Positions 1 to 7,844 of a DNA stretch of 10,721 bases are shown one piece after another. Under the pieces are notes generated by a model, which was given only the letters and a program-made list of their open reading frames with translations, searched no databases and was not told the DNA's origin. Position 1 is the stretch's first letter, and every line of letters starts with the position of its first letter. The translations under genes were made by a program, and so were the position numbers. This stretch comes from an uncultured Bryobacteraceae bacterium (GTDB taxonomy: Bacteria > Acidobacteriota > Terriglobia > Bryobacterales > Bryobacteraceae), in NCBI GenBank assembly GCA_937921835.1, contig CAKZVG010000153.1, positions 1 to 10,721 on the forward strand, given 5' to 3'.

Positions 1-1032
1 TCGGCCGGCGGATTCCGGCTGTATCCGTTGCCGGGCCGGGCGGAGTTGGCGCGGGCAGCCGAGGTCTTTCGGGAATGCGTGCGAACGGATTCCCCGGAGA
101 CCGAATCGCAGGGGCGGCGGTTGTTCGGGATGCTGTTCGGGCAGCTTGACCCGCGGTTCCGCGGCAAGCCGGACTGGCTACTGGTTCTGGACGATGGTAT
201 CTTTGACATCCCGCTGGGGGCGCTTGTCGCGCCGGGGCCCGGAAGGCAACCGGCCTACCTGGCGGAAAGCCACTCGATGCGGATTCTTCCGGCGGCCGCG
301 GCGCTGCTCGATCCCCCGCCTCCACGCGAAGGTAACGGCCTCTTCGTGGGGGTGGCGGACCCGATTTACAACCGCGCCGACCCGCGCTGGAACAATCGTG
401 GCGCGTTTGCGTTTCCAGGACTGCTTCGCTTCCCGGATTCGGATCCCGCGCCGATCGAGTTGCCGCGGCTTGCAGGCAGCGGCCGCGAGGTCCAGGCCTG
501 CGCCAGTTCGTGGGAGCGGAGCGTGGTTCTCCAAGGCGAGTCCGCGACCCTGGAAATCCTCCAACGGGCGCTGGCTTCGAACCCGGAAGTGCTTCACCTG
601 GCGACGCATATTCTGCGCAAGGCGGGAAACGCCGACGAGGCGTACATCGCCCTCAGCCTGCGGCCGGGCGGTGAACTCGACATGCTCACCCCGAGCGCGG
701 TGGCGCCACTTGGGGCGAGGGGCCTGGTGGTGCTGAACGGCTGCGGCAGCGGTCAGGGCCGGGCCGTGGAAGGAGCGGGCCTGCTGGGTCTGACGCGCGC
801 CTGGCTGTTGGGGGGAGCCAGGGCGGTGGTGGCGACTCACTGGCCGGTGACGGACGAAGCCGGTGATCTACTGCGCGCTTTCTATCGCGAGTTGCGGCGG
901 CCGCCGGACGGCGGGGCGCAACCGGCTTACGCCGCCGCCCTGAGCCAGGCGCAGCGGGAGATGATCGCCGCCGGCGGATGGCGGTCGAGGCCCGCATACT
1001 GGGCAAGGTATTTCGTTGTTGGAAAGGAATAG
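1..1032 (+). CDS. CHAT-domain protein (caspase-like protease homologue), 5' end outside window
   Basis: The reading frame is open from the first base, so the gene starts upstream and only its C-terminal 343 residues are present. They form a CHAT domain (caspase HetF associated with TPRs), the fold of clan CD cysteine proteases. Visible marks are an ESHSMRILPAAAALL stretch, the His segment VLHLATH (His codon 607-609) and the Cys segment VVLNGCGSG (Cys codon 742-744), followed by GARAVVATHWPV and a C-terminal helix. The His-Cys pair is intact, so protease activity is possible. The usual glycine after the catalytic His is Ile here. CHAT proteins often carry N-terminal TPR repeats; that part would lie upstream and cannot be seen. 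The sigma factor gene begins 8 nt after the stop, so the two are probably cotranscribed. The substrate is unknown; the neighbouring anti-sigma factor is the obvious candidate, by inference only. Confidence 0.88.
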   Translation, partial: SAGGFRLYPLPGRAELARAAEVFRECVRTDSPETESQGRRLFGMLFGQLDPRFRGKPDWLLVLDDGIFDIPLGALVAPGPGRQPAYLAESHSMRILPAAAALLDPPPPREGNGLFVGVADPIYNRADPRWNNRGAFAFPGLLRFPDSDPAPIELPRLAGSGREVQACASSWERSVVLQGESATLEILQRALASNPEVLHLATHILRKAGNADEAYIALSLRPGGELDMLTPSAVAPLGARGLVVLNGCGSGQGRAVEGAGLLGLTRAWLLGGARAVVATHWPVTDEAGDLLRAFYRELRRPPDGGAQPAYAAALSQAQREMIAAGGWRSRPAYWARYFVVGKE

Positions 1033-1040
1033 CCCGAACC

Positions 1041-1697
1041 ATGAACGAACCGACGGCGGAGAATTACGAACCGGAGAATTCCGGGCACTCCCAGCGCGTC
1101 GACTGGACCGGTCTGGTGAACCGTATCCAGGCGGGCGACCCGGAAGGCATGGAGGAGCTGTACCGCGTCTTTTCGCGCGGCGTACGGTTCTACTTGTGCC
1201 GCCAGCTTGGCCCGCAGGAACTGGATGACAAGGTACACGACACGTTCGTGATCGTGGTGCAAGCCATTCAGCGCGGAGAACTTCGCGAAGCGGAGCGGCT
1301 GATGGGGTTCGTCCGGACGGTGGTCCGGAGGCAGGTGGCGGCGTTCATCGACCAGGCCGTTCAGGCGCGGCGCGAGCGGCAGGATGTGGAGAGCGGCGCA
1401 CACGTGCCGGACCGGCGGGAGAACCCGGAACAGTACGCCATCGAGCGCCAGCGCGCGGAGTTGATGCGGCAGGCGCTGGAGGGGATCTCGCGGCGGGACC
1501 GCGAGATCCTCACCCGCTTCTACCTTCTCGAACAGCCACAGGAGCAGATTTGCGCCGAGATGCGGCTCTCGGAGACCCAGTTCCGGCTGCTGAAGTCGCG
1601 GGCCAAGGCCCGCTTCGGGCAGTTGGGCAAGAAGAGACTCTCCCGGTCGTCATTGATGTCATTTTTTCTGAGAACAAATACGGTGCTGGAGCACTAA
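1041..1697 (+). CDS. ECF-type RNA polymerase sigma factor (sigma-70 family)
   Basis: This 218-residue protein has the two-domain layout of extracytoplasmic-function sigma factors. Region 2 covers about residues 24-105, with LDDKVHDTFVIVVQAI at the position of the core-binding and -10 recognition helices. A charged linker follows. Region 4 covers about 138-195, with ISRRDREILTRFYL and a helix-turn-helix through EQICAEMRLSETQFRLLKSRAK that would read the -35 element. It would direct RNA polymerase to a small set of promoters. The frame is open further upstream to an ATG at 978, but that start lies inside the CHAT gene. The ATG at 1041 follows an AAGGAA ribosome-binding motif around 1023 and leaves an 8 nt gap. 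The anti-sigma gene lies just downstream, the usual arrangement for sigma/anti-sigma pairs. The exact ECF group cannot be assigned by eye. Confidence 0.9.
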   Translation: MNEPTAENYEPENSGHSQRVDWTGLVNRIQAGDPEGMEELYRVFSRGVRFYLCRQLGPQELDDKVHDTFVIVVQAIQRGELREAERLMGFVRTVVRRQVAAFIDQAVQARRERQDVESGAHVPDRRENPEQYAIERQRAELMRQALEGISRRDREILTRFYLLEQPQEQICAEMRLSETQFRLLKSRAKARFGQLGKKRLSRSSLMSFFLRTNTVLEH

Positions 1698-1715
1698 GGT
1701 CCGAGCGGTACATTT

Positions 1716-1720
1716 GGAGG
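1716..1720 (+). promoter_or_regulatory. Ribosome binding site that fixes the anti-sigma start
   Basis: GGAGG lies 5 nt before GTG at 1726. An in-frame TTG at 1714 overlaps this motif and so cannot use it. The GTG is therefore the better start. Confidence 0.6.
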
Positions 1721-1725
1721 ACTTT

Positions 1726-2331
1726 GTGTTACGGGACTGTAAATGCTCCGTTTCGGAGGAAACGGTTGAGCGTTATTGTCTCGGCCGCCTGGAGTCGGAA
1801 GAACTCGAACGCTTCGAGGAGCACCTCCTCGTGTGTCCGGGCTGTCAAGACCGGGTAGCCGCGTCGGATGAGTATATTGCAGCCATGAAGCTGGCCCTGC
1901 GGGATATCCGCGCCAGGCAGGCAAAGCCCGCCGGGCCGCGATGGAACCCCTTGCGCTGGACTCCGCTGCTGGCCGCCGGGGTGGCCGCCGCGGCGCTGGC
2001 GGTTTTTGTACATTTCCGTTCCCCGGCGGGCGACCCTGCCCCGCACATGGTGTCGCTGCGGGCGATTCGCGGGTTCGAAGACCCGGCGGCGGCGGCTCCG
2101 GCCGGCGCTCTGCTGGTGTTGAAAGCCGATCTGTCGGAACTGCCGGAGATGCCCTCCTACCGCATCGCCATCGCCGATCAGGGGGGCGCCATCCTCTGGC
2201 AGGCGAGCGGCACCCCGGAACAGGGGCAGCTCACGGTTACGCTGCCACGGAAGCTGGCGCCCGGCCGCTACTGGGTGCGCCTGCTCGGCGGCGGCAACCT
2301 GCTGCGGGAATTCGGGTTGAAGGTCGAGTGA
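1726..2331 (+). CDS. Zinc-finger anti-sigma factor, single-pass membrane protein
   Basis: This 201-residue protein has three parts. The N-terminus (about residues 1-65) carries a zf-HC2/ZAS-type motif: Cys18, then His33-x3-Cys37-x2-Cys40 (HLLVCPGC), preceded by an acidic helix. This is the domain that in known ZAS anti-sigma factors clamps an ECF sigma factor. A single hydrophobic segment at about 79-97 (TPLLAAGVAAAALAVFVHF) should span the membrane. The remaining 100 residues look like a beta-rich extracytoplasmic domain, ending in APGRYWVRLLGGGNLL. The domain order and the position directly behind an ECF sigma gene support the anti-sigma role. GTG at 1726 is chosen because a GGAGG motif lies 5 nt upstream. 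Two extra cysteines (Cys5, Cys7) near the N-terminus could be redox or metal ligands, but this is speculative. The 3' end converges with the ACT gene after 19 nt. Confidence 0.85.
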   Translation: MLRDCKCSVSEETVERYCLGRLESEELERFEEHLLVCPGCQDRVAASDEYIAAMKLALRDIRARQAKPAGPRWNPLRWTPLLAAGVAAAALAVFVHFRSPAGDPAPHMVSLRAIRGFEDPAAAAPAGALLVLKADLSELPEMPSYRIAIADQGGAILWQASGTPEQGQLTVTLPRKLAPGRYWVRLLGGGNLLREFGLKVE

Positions 2332-2350
2332 CGGGATTGAGGCGGGACCG

Positions 2351-3007
2351 TCAGAAGACCCGGCGGCCTTTCAATCGCTCGACCGTGAACTTGGCCGTTT
2401 CCGCCACCGCCATGACGGCCATCACACCGGCCTGAACCGGATCACTGACAACCAGATCGGCGGCGTCCGGCACGCTCCCGGCCATGTTCAGGCTGATCAC
2501 CAGCAGGCCCTGCTCGCGAACCTCACGCACGGCGCGCTCGATTTCCCCGCCCATGAGAGACCCGGCGAGGACCAGCGCCTTGGCTCGCGGCAGACGGGCA
2601 ACCGCTCGCACCGCGTCGGCCAAGGGCTGCTCGCCCACTAGCGGAATCGTGTCGACCGAGATATGCTCGCCGCGAATGTTGTGGCGGTCGGCTTCCGAGA
2701 TGGCGCCGATGGCCACCTGGCCCACCTGCGCGCCGCCCCCCATGATGATGATCCGCTTGCCGTAAACCTTCTCGAAGGTCTTCACTTCGACGGCCGAGCG
2801 CACCACCGGCAGCCGCTTCAGATCCTCGATCAGGGCCGCGCCCTCCCCGGGCAAATCCAGTTCGAAGGACACCCGCGCCTGGCTGCTCCCGCTCTCGACG
2901 ATCTCCACCGAAGTGATATCCCCGCCATGTTCCGCGATGACGCCGGTGAGCTGATGAAGCACCCCGGGGCCCGGCGCGGCCCGCACGAAAATTCCGATCC
3001 TCTTCAT
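2351..3007 (-). CDS. ACT-domain protein, DUF5612-like
   Basis: This 218-residue protein opens with an ACT ligand-binding domain (about residues 3-77: RIGIFVRAAPGPGVLHQLTGVIAEHGGDI), the small fold that usually senses amino acids. The rest (about 84-218) is a second conserved region with IIIMGGGAQVGQVAIGAISEADRHNIRGE and LVLAGSLMGGEIERAV. It resembles the DUF5612 proteins of methanogens, some of which are annotated as EhbQ; that resemblance is from memory of the family and not from a search. No catalytic motif is evident. The start codon directly abuts the stop of the MetE-like gene, so it is the last gene of the minus-strand operon and its translation is probably coupled. A role in sensing methionine or a related amino acid for its operon partner is a guess. 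Confidence 0.72.
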   Translation of the reverse strand: MKRIGIFVRAAPGPGVLHQLTGVIAEHGGDITSVEIVESGSSQARVSFELDLPGEGAALIEDLKRLPVVRSAVEVKTFEKVYGKRIIIMGGGAQVGQVAIGAISEADRHNIRGEHISVDTIPLVGEQPLADAVRAVARLPRAKALVLAGSLMGGEIERAVREVREQGLLVISLNMAGSVPDAADLVVSDPVQAGVMAVMAVAETAKFTVERLKGRRVF

Positions 3008-4035
<1,028 letters not shown>

Positions 4036-4039
<4 letters not shown>

Positions 4040-4473
4040 GGCCGTTTCGAGGATGCCTCGGAGCGAAGCCGCAGAATCAATCCCATGACCAGTTGCTCGA
4101 TCTGGTCGCGCACCCGCTGATACAGTTCGATCGGACCGCCGTAAGGGTCCTCGACGTCCCAGTTGATCACCCGCGCGCCGTTGCGCACCCGCAGCGGCGC
4201 ACCGCTCATGTTGACGATGACATCGCATTCGTCCGGGCGGGCGAACGGCAGATCCTTCGGGAACTGGCCGTCGAGGGAGATATTCCGGGCGCGCATCACG
4301 CTGTAGGTCAGATCCTGCACGATGGAGGCGGGGCTGAGCCCGGCGCTGCGGGCCTCGAGCACATCGGAACCATAGGCGCGGGCAAAGCCTTCCGCCATCT
4401 GGCTCCGGCAGGAGTTCCCGATGCACACAAAAAGAACGCGCTTCCTGACGTTCTGCCGACGGGCTTGACGCAC
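4036..4473 (-). CDS. Low-molecular-weight protein tyrosine phosphatase / ArsC-like
   Basis: This 145-residue protein has the P-loop signature CX5R near its N-terminus: Cys17 to Arg23 in VLFVCIGNSCRSQMAEGF. A DP motif later in the chain (INWDVEDPYGG) supplies the general acid Asp of this fold. Cys22 sits in the P-loop, as in LMW phosphatases where a second cysteine protects the nucleophile. Thioredoxin-linked arsenate reductases of the same fold need two further cysteines in the segment after the central strand. Here that segment (VIVNMSGAPLRV) has none, so phosphatase is favoured over arsenate reductase. The start is GTG at 4473, only 2 nt past the pdxT stop, with a weak GAGG-like motif overlapping it. 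The 3' end overlaps the MetE-like gene by 4 nt. The target is unknown; the operon position suggests a housekeeping or PLP-linked role, but nothing in the sequence proves this. Confidence 0.85.
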
Positions 4474-4475
4474 CT

Positions 4476-5057
4476 CTAAATTTTAGCGAGAAACAACCGG
4501 TGGAGGCGATGATCCCGGGTCAGTTCGGGGTGGAAGGTGGCCGCCAGGTGAAGGCCCTGTTCGACCAGAACGGGATCGCCCAGATAGCGCGCCAGCACCC
4601 GCACGCCGGCGCCCGTCTCTCGAATGATCGGAGCGCGGATGAAGACCGCTTCCAGGCCGTCATCGCCACCGGCGCGTTCGCGCAGCCCGTCTTCAAGCGG
4701 GAGCCGCACCACCCGGCTGTCCAGTTGCCGCCCGTAGCCGTTGCGTTCGACCTCGATATCCATCAGGCCGAAGGATTCCTGCTCCGGGTGCGTGACGCGC
4801 GAAGCCAGCAGAATCGCGCCCGCGCAGGTGCCGAAGACAGGACGCCCGCGGCCGAAGCGCTGAAGCGGCTCGAAGAGGCCCTCGGCGTGGATCAGCCGGA
4901 GCATGGTGGTGCTCTCGCCGCCGGGAAGGATCAGGCCGCCGATTTGATCGAGCCCAGCGGCCGTGCGCACTTCCACGGCCCGGCCGCCGGCGGCCTCGAC
5001 GGCCTTGCGGTGGGCTTCGAAATCGCCCTGGAGAGCCAGGATCCCTACCGTCTTCAT
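4476..5057 (-). CDS. pdxT: Pyridoxal 5'-phosphate synthase glutaminase subunit PdxT
   Basis: PdxT hydrolyses glutamine and channels the ammonia to PdxS for de novo PLP (vitamin B6) synthesis in the cytoplasm. The 193-residue length is typical. The class I glutamine amidotransferase triad is visible: Cys78 in PVFGTCAGAILLA, and His176 with Glu178 in TFHPEL. The family glycine-rich motif LILPGGESTTM (about residues 42-52) that builds the oxyanion hole is intact, as is the N-terminal VGILALQGDFEAH. It lies 21 nt after pdxS on the same strand, the usual pairing. Its stop codon is 2 nt from the start of the phosphatase gene, which ties that gene into the same transcript. Confidence 0.97.
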   Translation of the reverse strand: MKTVGILALQGDFEAHRKAVEAAGGRAVEVRTAAGLDQIGGLILPGGESTTMLRLIHAEGLFEPLQRFGRGRPVFGTCAGAILLASRVTHPEQESFGLMDIEVERNGYGRQLDSRVVRLPLEDGLRERAGGDDGLEAVFIRAPIIRETGAGVRVLARYLGDPVLVEQGLHLAATFHPELTRDHRLHRLFLAKI

Positions 5058-5078
5058 CGCGGCCCGGACCCCGGCGCC

Positions 5079-5963
5079 TTACCAGCCGCGCGTCTGGAGC
5101 AATTCCGATTCGGCGAGTTTGGACACGTCCAGGCCCGGCATCGCCATGCCCAGTTCCTCGCTGGCTTCGAGCAACTTGGCCGGATCGTTGTAATAAGTCG
5201 CCGCCTTCACGATGGCGCGCGCCCGGGCCTCCGGGTCCTCGCTCTTGAAGATGCCCGAACCGACGAACACCGCCTCGGCGCCCAACTGCATCACCAGCGC
5301 GGCGTCGGCGGGGGTGGCAATGCCGCCGGCGGAAAAGTTCGGCACCGGAAGCTTTCCGTGGGCGGCGACGTACTCCACCAGTTCGAACGGCGCCTGGTGC
5401 CGCTTGGCCTCGGCCATCAGTTCTTCCTTGCCGAGCACGGTGAGTTGCTTCATCTCCTTCTGGATGGTGCGCATGTGCCGGACGGCTTCGACGATATTGC
5501 CCGAGCCCGCCTCGCCCTTGGTGCGGATCATGGCCGCGCCCTCGCCGATGCGCCGCAGCGCCTCACCCAGATTCCGCGCGCCGCACACGAACGGAACTTT
5601 GAAGGCGCGCTTGTCGATATGATGTTCCTCATCGGCCGGCGTCAGCACCTCGCTCTCGTCGATGTAATCCACCTCCAGCGCTTCAAGGATCCGCGCTTCC
5701 ATGAAGTGCCCGATGCGCGCCTTGGCCATCACCGGGATGCTGACGGCCTGCATGATCTCGCGAATTTTGCGGATGGGCGCCATGCGCGCCACCCCGCCTT
5801 CCTTACGGATGTCGGCCGGCACCCGCTCCAGGGCCATCACCGCCGCCGCGCCGGCCTTCTCGGCGATCAGCGCCTGTTCGGCATTGGTCACGTCCATGAT
5901 CACGCCGCCCTTGAGCATCTCCGCCAGGCCGGCCTTCAATCGAAACGCATCATCCAGAAACAT
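5079..5963 (-). CDS. pdxS: Pyridoxal 5'-phosphate synthase lyase subunit PdxS
   Basis: PdxS builds PLP from ribose 5-phosphate, glyceraldehyde 3-phosphate and ammonia supplied by PdxT, as a dodecamer of TIM barrels. Conserved blocks include [44 protein letters not shown] and [21 protein letters not shown]. With the start at 5963 the protein is 294 residues, and the key residues fall at Asp24, Lys81 and Lys149, exactly the numbering of Bacillus subtilis PdxS. That start also has a GGGAGAG motif about 7 nt upstream. An alternative ATG at 5984 would add 7 residues but directly abuts an 8-bp hairpin and has no well-spaced ribosome site, so it is disfavoured. Lys81 and Lys149 are the lysines that carry the substrate covalently. 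The gene follows the MocR-type regulator at 46 nt. Confidence 0.97.
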   Translation of the reverse strand: MFLDDAFRLKAGLAEMLKGGVIMDVTNAEQALIAEKAGAAAVMALERVPADIRKEGGVARMAPIRKIREIMQAVSIPVMAKARIGHFMEARILEALEVDYIDESEVLTPADEEHHIDKRAFKVPFVCGARNLGEALRRIGEGAAMIRTKGEAGSGNIVEAVRHMRTIQKEMKQLTVLGKEELMAEAKRHQAPFELVEYVAAHGKLPVPNFSAGGIATPADAALVMQLGAEAVFVGSGIFKSEDPEARARAIVKAATYYNDPAKLLEASEELGMAMPGLDVSKLAESELLQTRGW

Positions 5964-5984
5964 TCCCGTTCTCTCCCGTTCCAT

Positions 5985-6003
5985 GCCCCCGGATTCCGGA
6001 GGC
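5985..6003 (-). promoter_or_regulatory. Hairpin between the regulator gene and pdxS
   Basis: The minus-strand RNA reads GCCUCCGG-AAU-CCGGGGGC, an 8-bp stem with one G-U pair and a 3-nt loop. It fills most of the space between the regulator stop and pdxS. No U-tract follows, so it is not a classic intrinsic terminator. It could set the ratio of regulator to pdxS mRNA by processing or by shielding the first ATG. Confidence 0.45.
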
Positions 6004-6009
6004 GTACTG

Positions 6010-7476
6010 TCAAACCATCGCCGGCGCCGGATCGCTCCGGCGCGCCAGGCGCACCCGTTCGCACTCGGCGGAGAAGATCGCGCCCAGGATCCCGACCCCC
6101 TTCCGGATCAGCCCGGGATCCAGTCCCGCGAAGCTCAGCCGCAGCCCGCCCGTCTCCGGACGGGACACGGCGAAATACTTGCCCGGCAAATACGTCACGC
6201 CCTCGCGCTCGGCGCGCGGCAGCAGTTCACCCGCGTCGAGCGGTTCCGGCAGGCGGACCCACAGGTTCATGCCACCCTCCGGGCGGGTGTAGGCCGCTTC
6301 GCGCGGCAGGCAGCGCCGGCAGGCGTCGAGCACCGCGGCAAGCCGTTCGCGGCCGCTCGCCAGCACGCGCTGGTGATGGGCCTCCAGCCTTCCCGACTCG
6401 GCGAAACGCAGCAGCAGCGCCTGCGAAAGCTGGTCGGTGTGCAGGTCGGCCCACTGCTTGGCGTCCGCCAGGCGTTCCGCCACCGCCCGCGGCGCCGTCA
6501 CCCACCCCACCCGCAAACCGGGGAACGCGATCTTCGAGAAGCTGCGCAGCAGGATCACGTCGCCGGTCTCATCCAGTTCCTTCAACGCCGGGAGCCGCTC
6601 GCCGGTGTAGCGCAAACCGCCGTAGATGTCGTTCTCCACCACCACCACGCCCGCCTGCCGGGCCAGTTTCAGGAGCGCGCGCCGGGAAGCCAGGGACAGG
6701 GTCACGCCGGTGGGGTTCTGGAAGTTCGGCGTCACAATGAGCAGCTTCGGCGCCTGCCGCGCCAGGGCGCGTTCGAAGGCGTCGATGAGCAGGCCGCCGG
6801 GGCCAAGCGGCAGACCCACCAGCTTCGCACCGGAGCGTTCAAGCAGCGTCCGCACGCCCGGATAGACCGGGTCCTCGAGGAGAACCGTATCCTCCGGAGT
6901 GGCGAAAAGCCGCAGCAGCAGGTCGAGCGCCTGCTGGCAGCCGCTGGTTACCACCACGTCGTCGCCCGCGCGGGCGGTTCCTTCGCGCCGGGCTTCTTCG
7001 AGCAGATAGCGCCGCAGCGGCGCGTACCCGGCCGGAGAACCAAGTTGCAGGATGGCCGGGGCGCCCGCCCCTCGCATCACCTCGTCGAAGGTGCGCGCGA
7101 ACTCCTCCACAGGGAACAGGCTTTCGGCCGGGCGCGAGGTGGCGAAGCTGATGGCGGAATCCGGCGAAACCGGGGGAACCTCCGCCGCGCCGCCCAGTAA
7201 TTCGTTCCAGGCGAGCCCGGAAGGCTTCGCTTGGCGGCCGCTTACGAAACTCCCGCGGCCCACCTGCCCTTCCACCAGGCCGTCGGCTTCCAGTAGCTCG
7301 TAGGCGGCTGAAACCGTGGTGCGGTTCAGGCCAAGCAGACCAGCCAACTCGCGGGTTGGAGGCAGGCGCTCTCCCCGCCCCAGCTCATCGGAATCGATCA
7401 AAGCCTTGATCTGACCGTAGAGCTGGCGATACAAGGGAATCCCCGCGCGCGGGTCAAGATGGATCCTTTCCACCAT
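6010..7476 (-). CDS. pdxR: MocR/GntR-family regulator with PLP-binding aminotransferase domain (PdxR-like)
   Basis: This 488-residue protein has the MocR layout. A GntR winged helix covers about residues 5-78 ([47 protein letters not shown]). A fold-type I aminotransferase domain covers about 105-470. PLP-site residues can be read: Asn254 in NFQNPTG, Asp283 in VVENDIYGG, Schiff-base Lys315 in [13 protein letters not shown] and the carboxylate-binding Arg in GLRLSFAG (about 446). MocR proteins next to pdxST (PdxR) sense PLP and control its synthesis, so the symbol rests on family plus context. PdxR is usually divergent from pdxST; here it is the first gene of the same strand run. ATG at 7476 is chosen because the winged-helix domain begins right there and the open frame upstream shows no family similarity. 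The ribosome site is weak. Confidence 0.9.
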   Translation of the reverse strand: MVERIHLDPRAGIPLYRQLYGQIKALIDSDELGRGERLPPTRELAGLLGLNRTTVSAAYELLEADGLVEGQVGRGSFVSGRQAKPSGLAWNELLGGAAEVPPVSPDSAISFATSRPAESLFPVEEFARTFDEVMRGAGAPAILQLGSPAGYAPLRRYLLEEARREGTARAGDDVVVTSGCQQALDLLLRLFATPEDTVLLEDPVYPGVRTLLERSGAKLVGLPLGPGGLLIDAFERALARQAPKLLIVTPNFQNPTGVTLSLASRRALLKLARQAGVVVVENDIYGGLRYTGERLPALKELDETGDVILLRSFSKIAFPGLRVGWVTAPRAVAERLADAKQWADLHTDQLSQALLLRFAESGRLEAHHQRVLASGRERLAAVLDACRRCLPREAAYTRPEGGMNLWVRLPEPLDAGELLPRAEREGVTYLPGKYFAVSRPETGGLRLSFAGLDPGLIRKGVGILGAIFSAECERVRLARRSDPAPAMV

Positions 7477-7491
7477 GCCAATGCAACTACG

Positions 7492-7520
7492 AACATACCA
7501 TATTGGATGGTCTGCGGCAA
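7492..7520 (-). promoter_or_regulatory. Candidate promoter of the pdxR-pdxST operon
   Basis: On the minus strand TTGCCG (7520-7515) and TATGTT (7497-7492) are spaced by 17 nt, each matching 4 of 6 bases of the sigma-70 consensus. Transcription would begin near 7485, leaving only about 9 nt before the ATG at 7476. That agrees with the lack of a good ribosome site and would make the mRNA nearly leaderless. Confidence 0.35.
7497..7511. promoter_or_regulatory. Candidate operator: 15-bp inverted repeat between -35 and -10
   Basis: ACCAT-ATTGG-ATGGT is a perfect 5-bp inverted repeat with a 5-bp centre, in the spacer of the candidate pdxR promoter. GntR-type proteins bind short dyads or repeats at such positions, so autoregulation by the MocR protein is possible. 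The repeat is short and could be chance. Confidence 0.3.
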
Positions 7521-7762
7521 GCCAAGTCTCAGGCTGACCGGAAGGCGGAGCCGCGCCCAGGACCAGGACCGGCGCCTCACAGCGGTGGATTCCGGGTTTG
7601 GCAACGTCAGGTGCGGCAAACGCCAGGACGCCTTGCTGAACACCGGGGGCCCAGGAGGCAGCCACCTGGCGGAGCTGGCTGATCACAACGCAATTCCGGC
7701 TGTGCCGGGTAACAGAGTGTGAAACCACGGAATTCGCCTGGCATCGCCGGCGGTTTGGGCCG

Positions 7763-7791
7763 GGCGGGCAGGCTGGTCGCGGTTGCCCGCC
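7763..7791. other. 8-bp stem-loop upstream of the RidA-like gene
   Basis: GGCGGGCA (7763-7770) and TGCCCGCC (7784-7791) pair perfectly around a 13-nt loop, 53 nt before the start codon. There is no T-run, so it is not a standard terminator. It may be a leader structure or a protein-binding dyad. Confidence 0.35.
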
Positions 7792-7827
7792 GCGCCGGAC
7801 CGGAGGTTCTTGCCGGAGAGGTTCTGA

Positions 7828-7833
7828 TAGAAT
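7828..7833 (+). promoter_or_regulatory. Candidate -10 element of the RidA-like gene
   Basis: TAGAAT matches 5 of 6 bases of the -10 consensus and sits 11 nt before the ATG at 7845. No good -35 box is seen at 16-18 nt spacing. There is also no ribosome site just before the ATG, so a very short leader is possible. Confidence 0.25.
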
Positions 7834-7844
7834 TCCAAACAGCC

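Larger units (their letters stand above)
7477..7844. other. Divergent intergenic region between pdxR and the RidA-like gene
   Basis: This 368-base stretch has no convincing gene, although several frames stay open because of the high GC. It holds the candidate pdxR promoter and operator at its left end and a hairpin and candidate -10 element at its right end. A second weak stem, CAGCCA/TGGCTG (7659-7664 with 7676-7681), lies in the middle. No tRNA or complete riboswitch was recognised. Confidence 0.6.

Noticed and set aside
978..1040. Sigma factor start at the ATG at 978
   Set aside because: It lies inside the CHAT gene and adds 21 residues with no sigma similarity. The ATG at 1041 fits the gene spacing and family layout.
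2332..2350. Bidirectional terminator between the convergent anti-sigma and ACT genes
   Set aside because: The 19 nt gap has no stem-loop and no T-run.
4040..4426. N-terminal extension of the MetE-like gene to 4426
   Set aside because: This part lies wholly within the phosphatase gene in another frame and has no MetE similarity. The ATG at 4039 with a 4 nt overlap is the natural start.
4500..6740. A 746-codon open frame on the plus strand
   Set aside because: It is antisense to pdxT, pdxS and pdxR, all of which have clear family motifs. Its product is rich in Arg, Pro and Ala without recognisable motifs, typical of a GC-rich shadow frame.
7512..7640. Cobalamin riboswitch upstream of pdxR on the minus strand
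   Set aside because: Fragments such as GCTGTGAGGCG and AGCCTGAGACTTGGC vaguely recall conserved boxes, which was tempting given the MetE-like gene downstream. The B12 box GCCAGGAGACCTGCC and the CCCGCAACTGT element are missing, and the candidate promoter lies downstream of the fragment.
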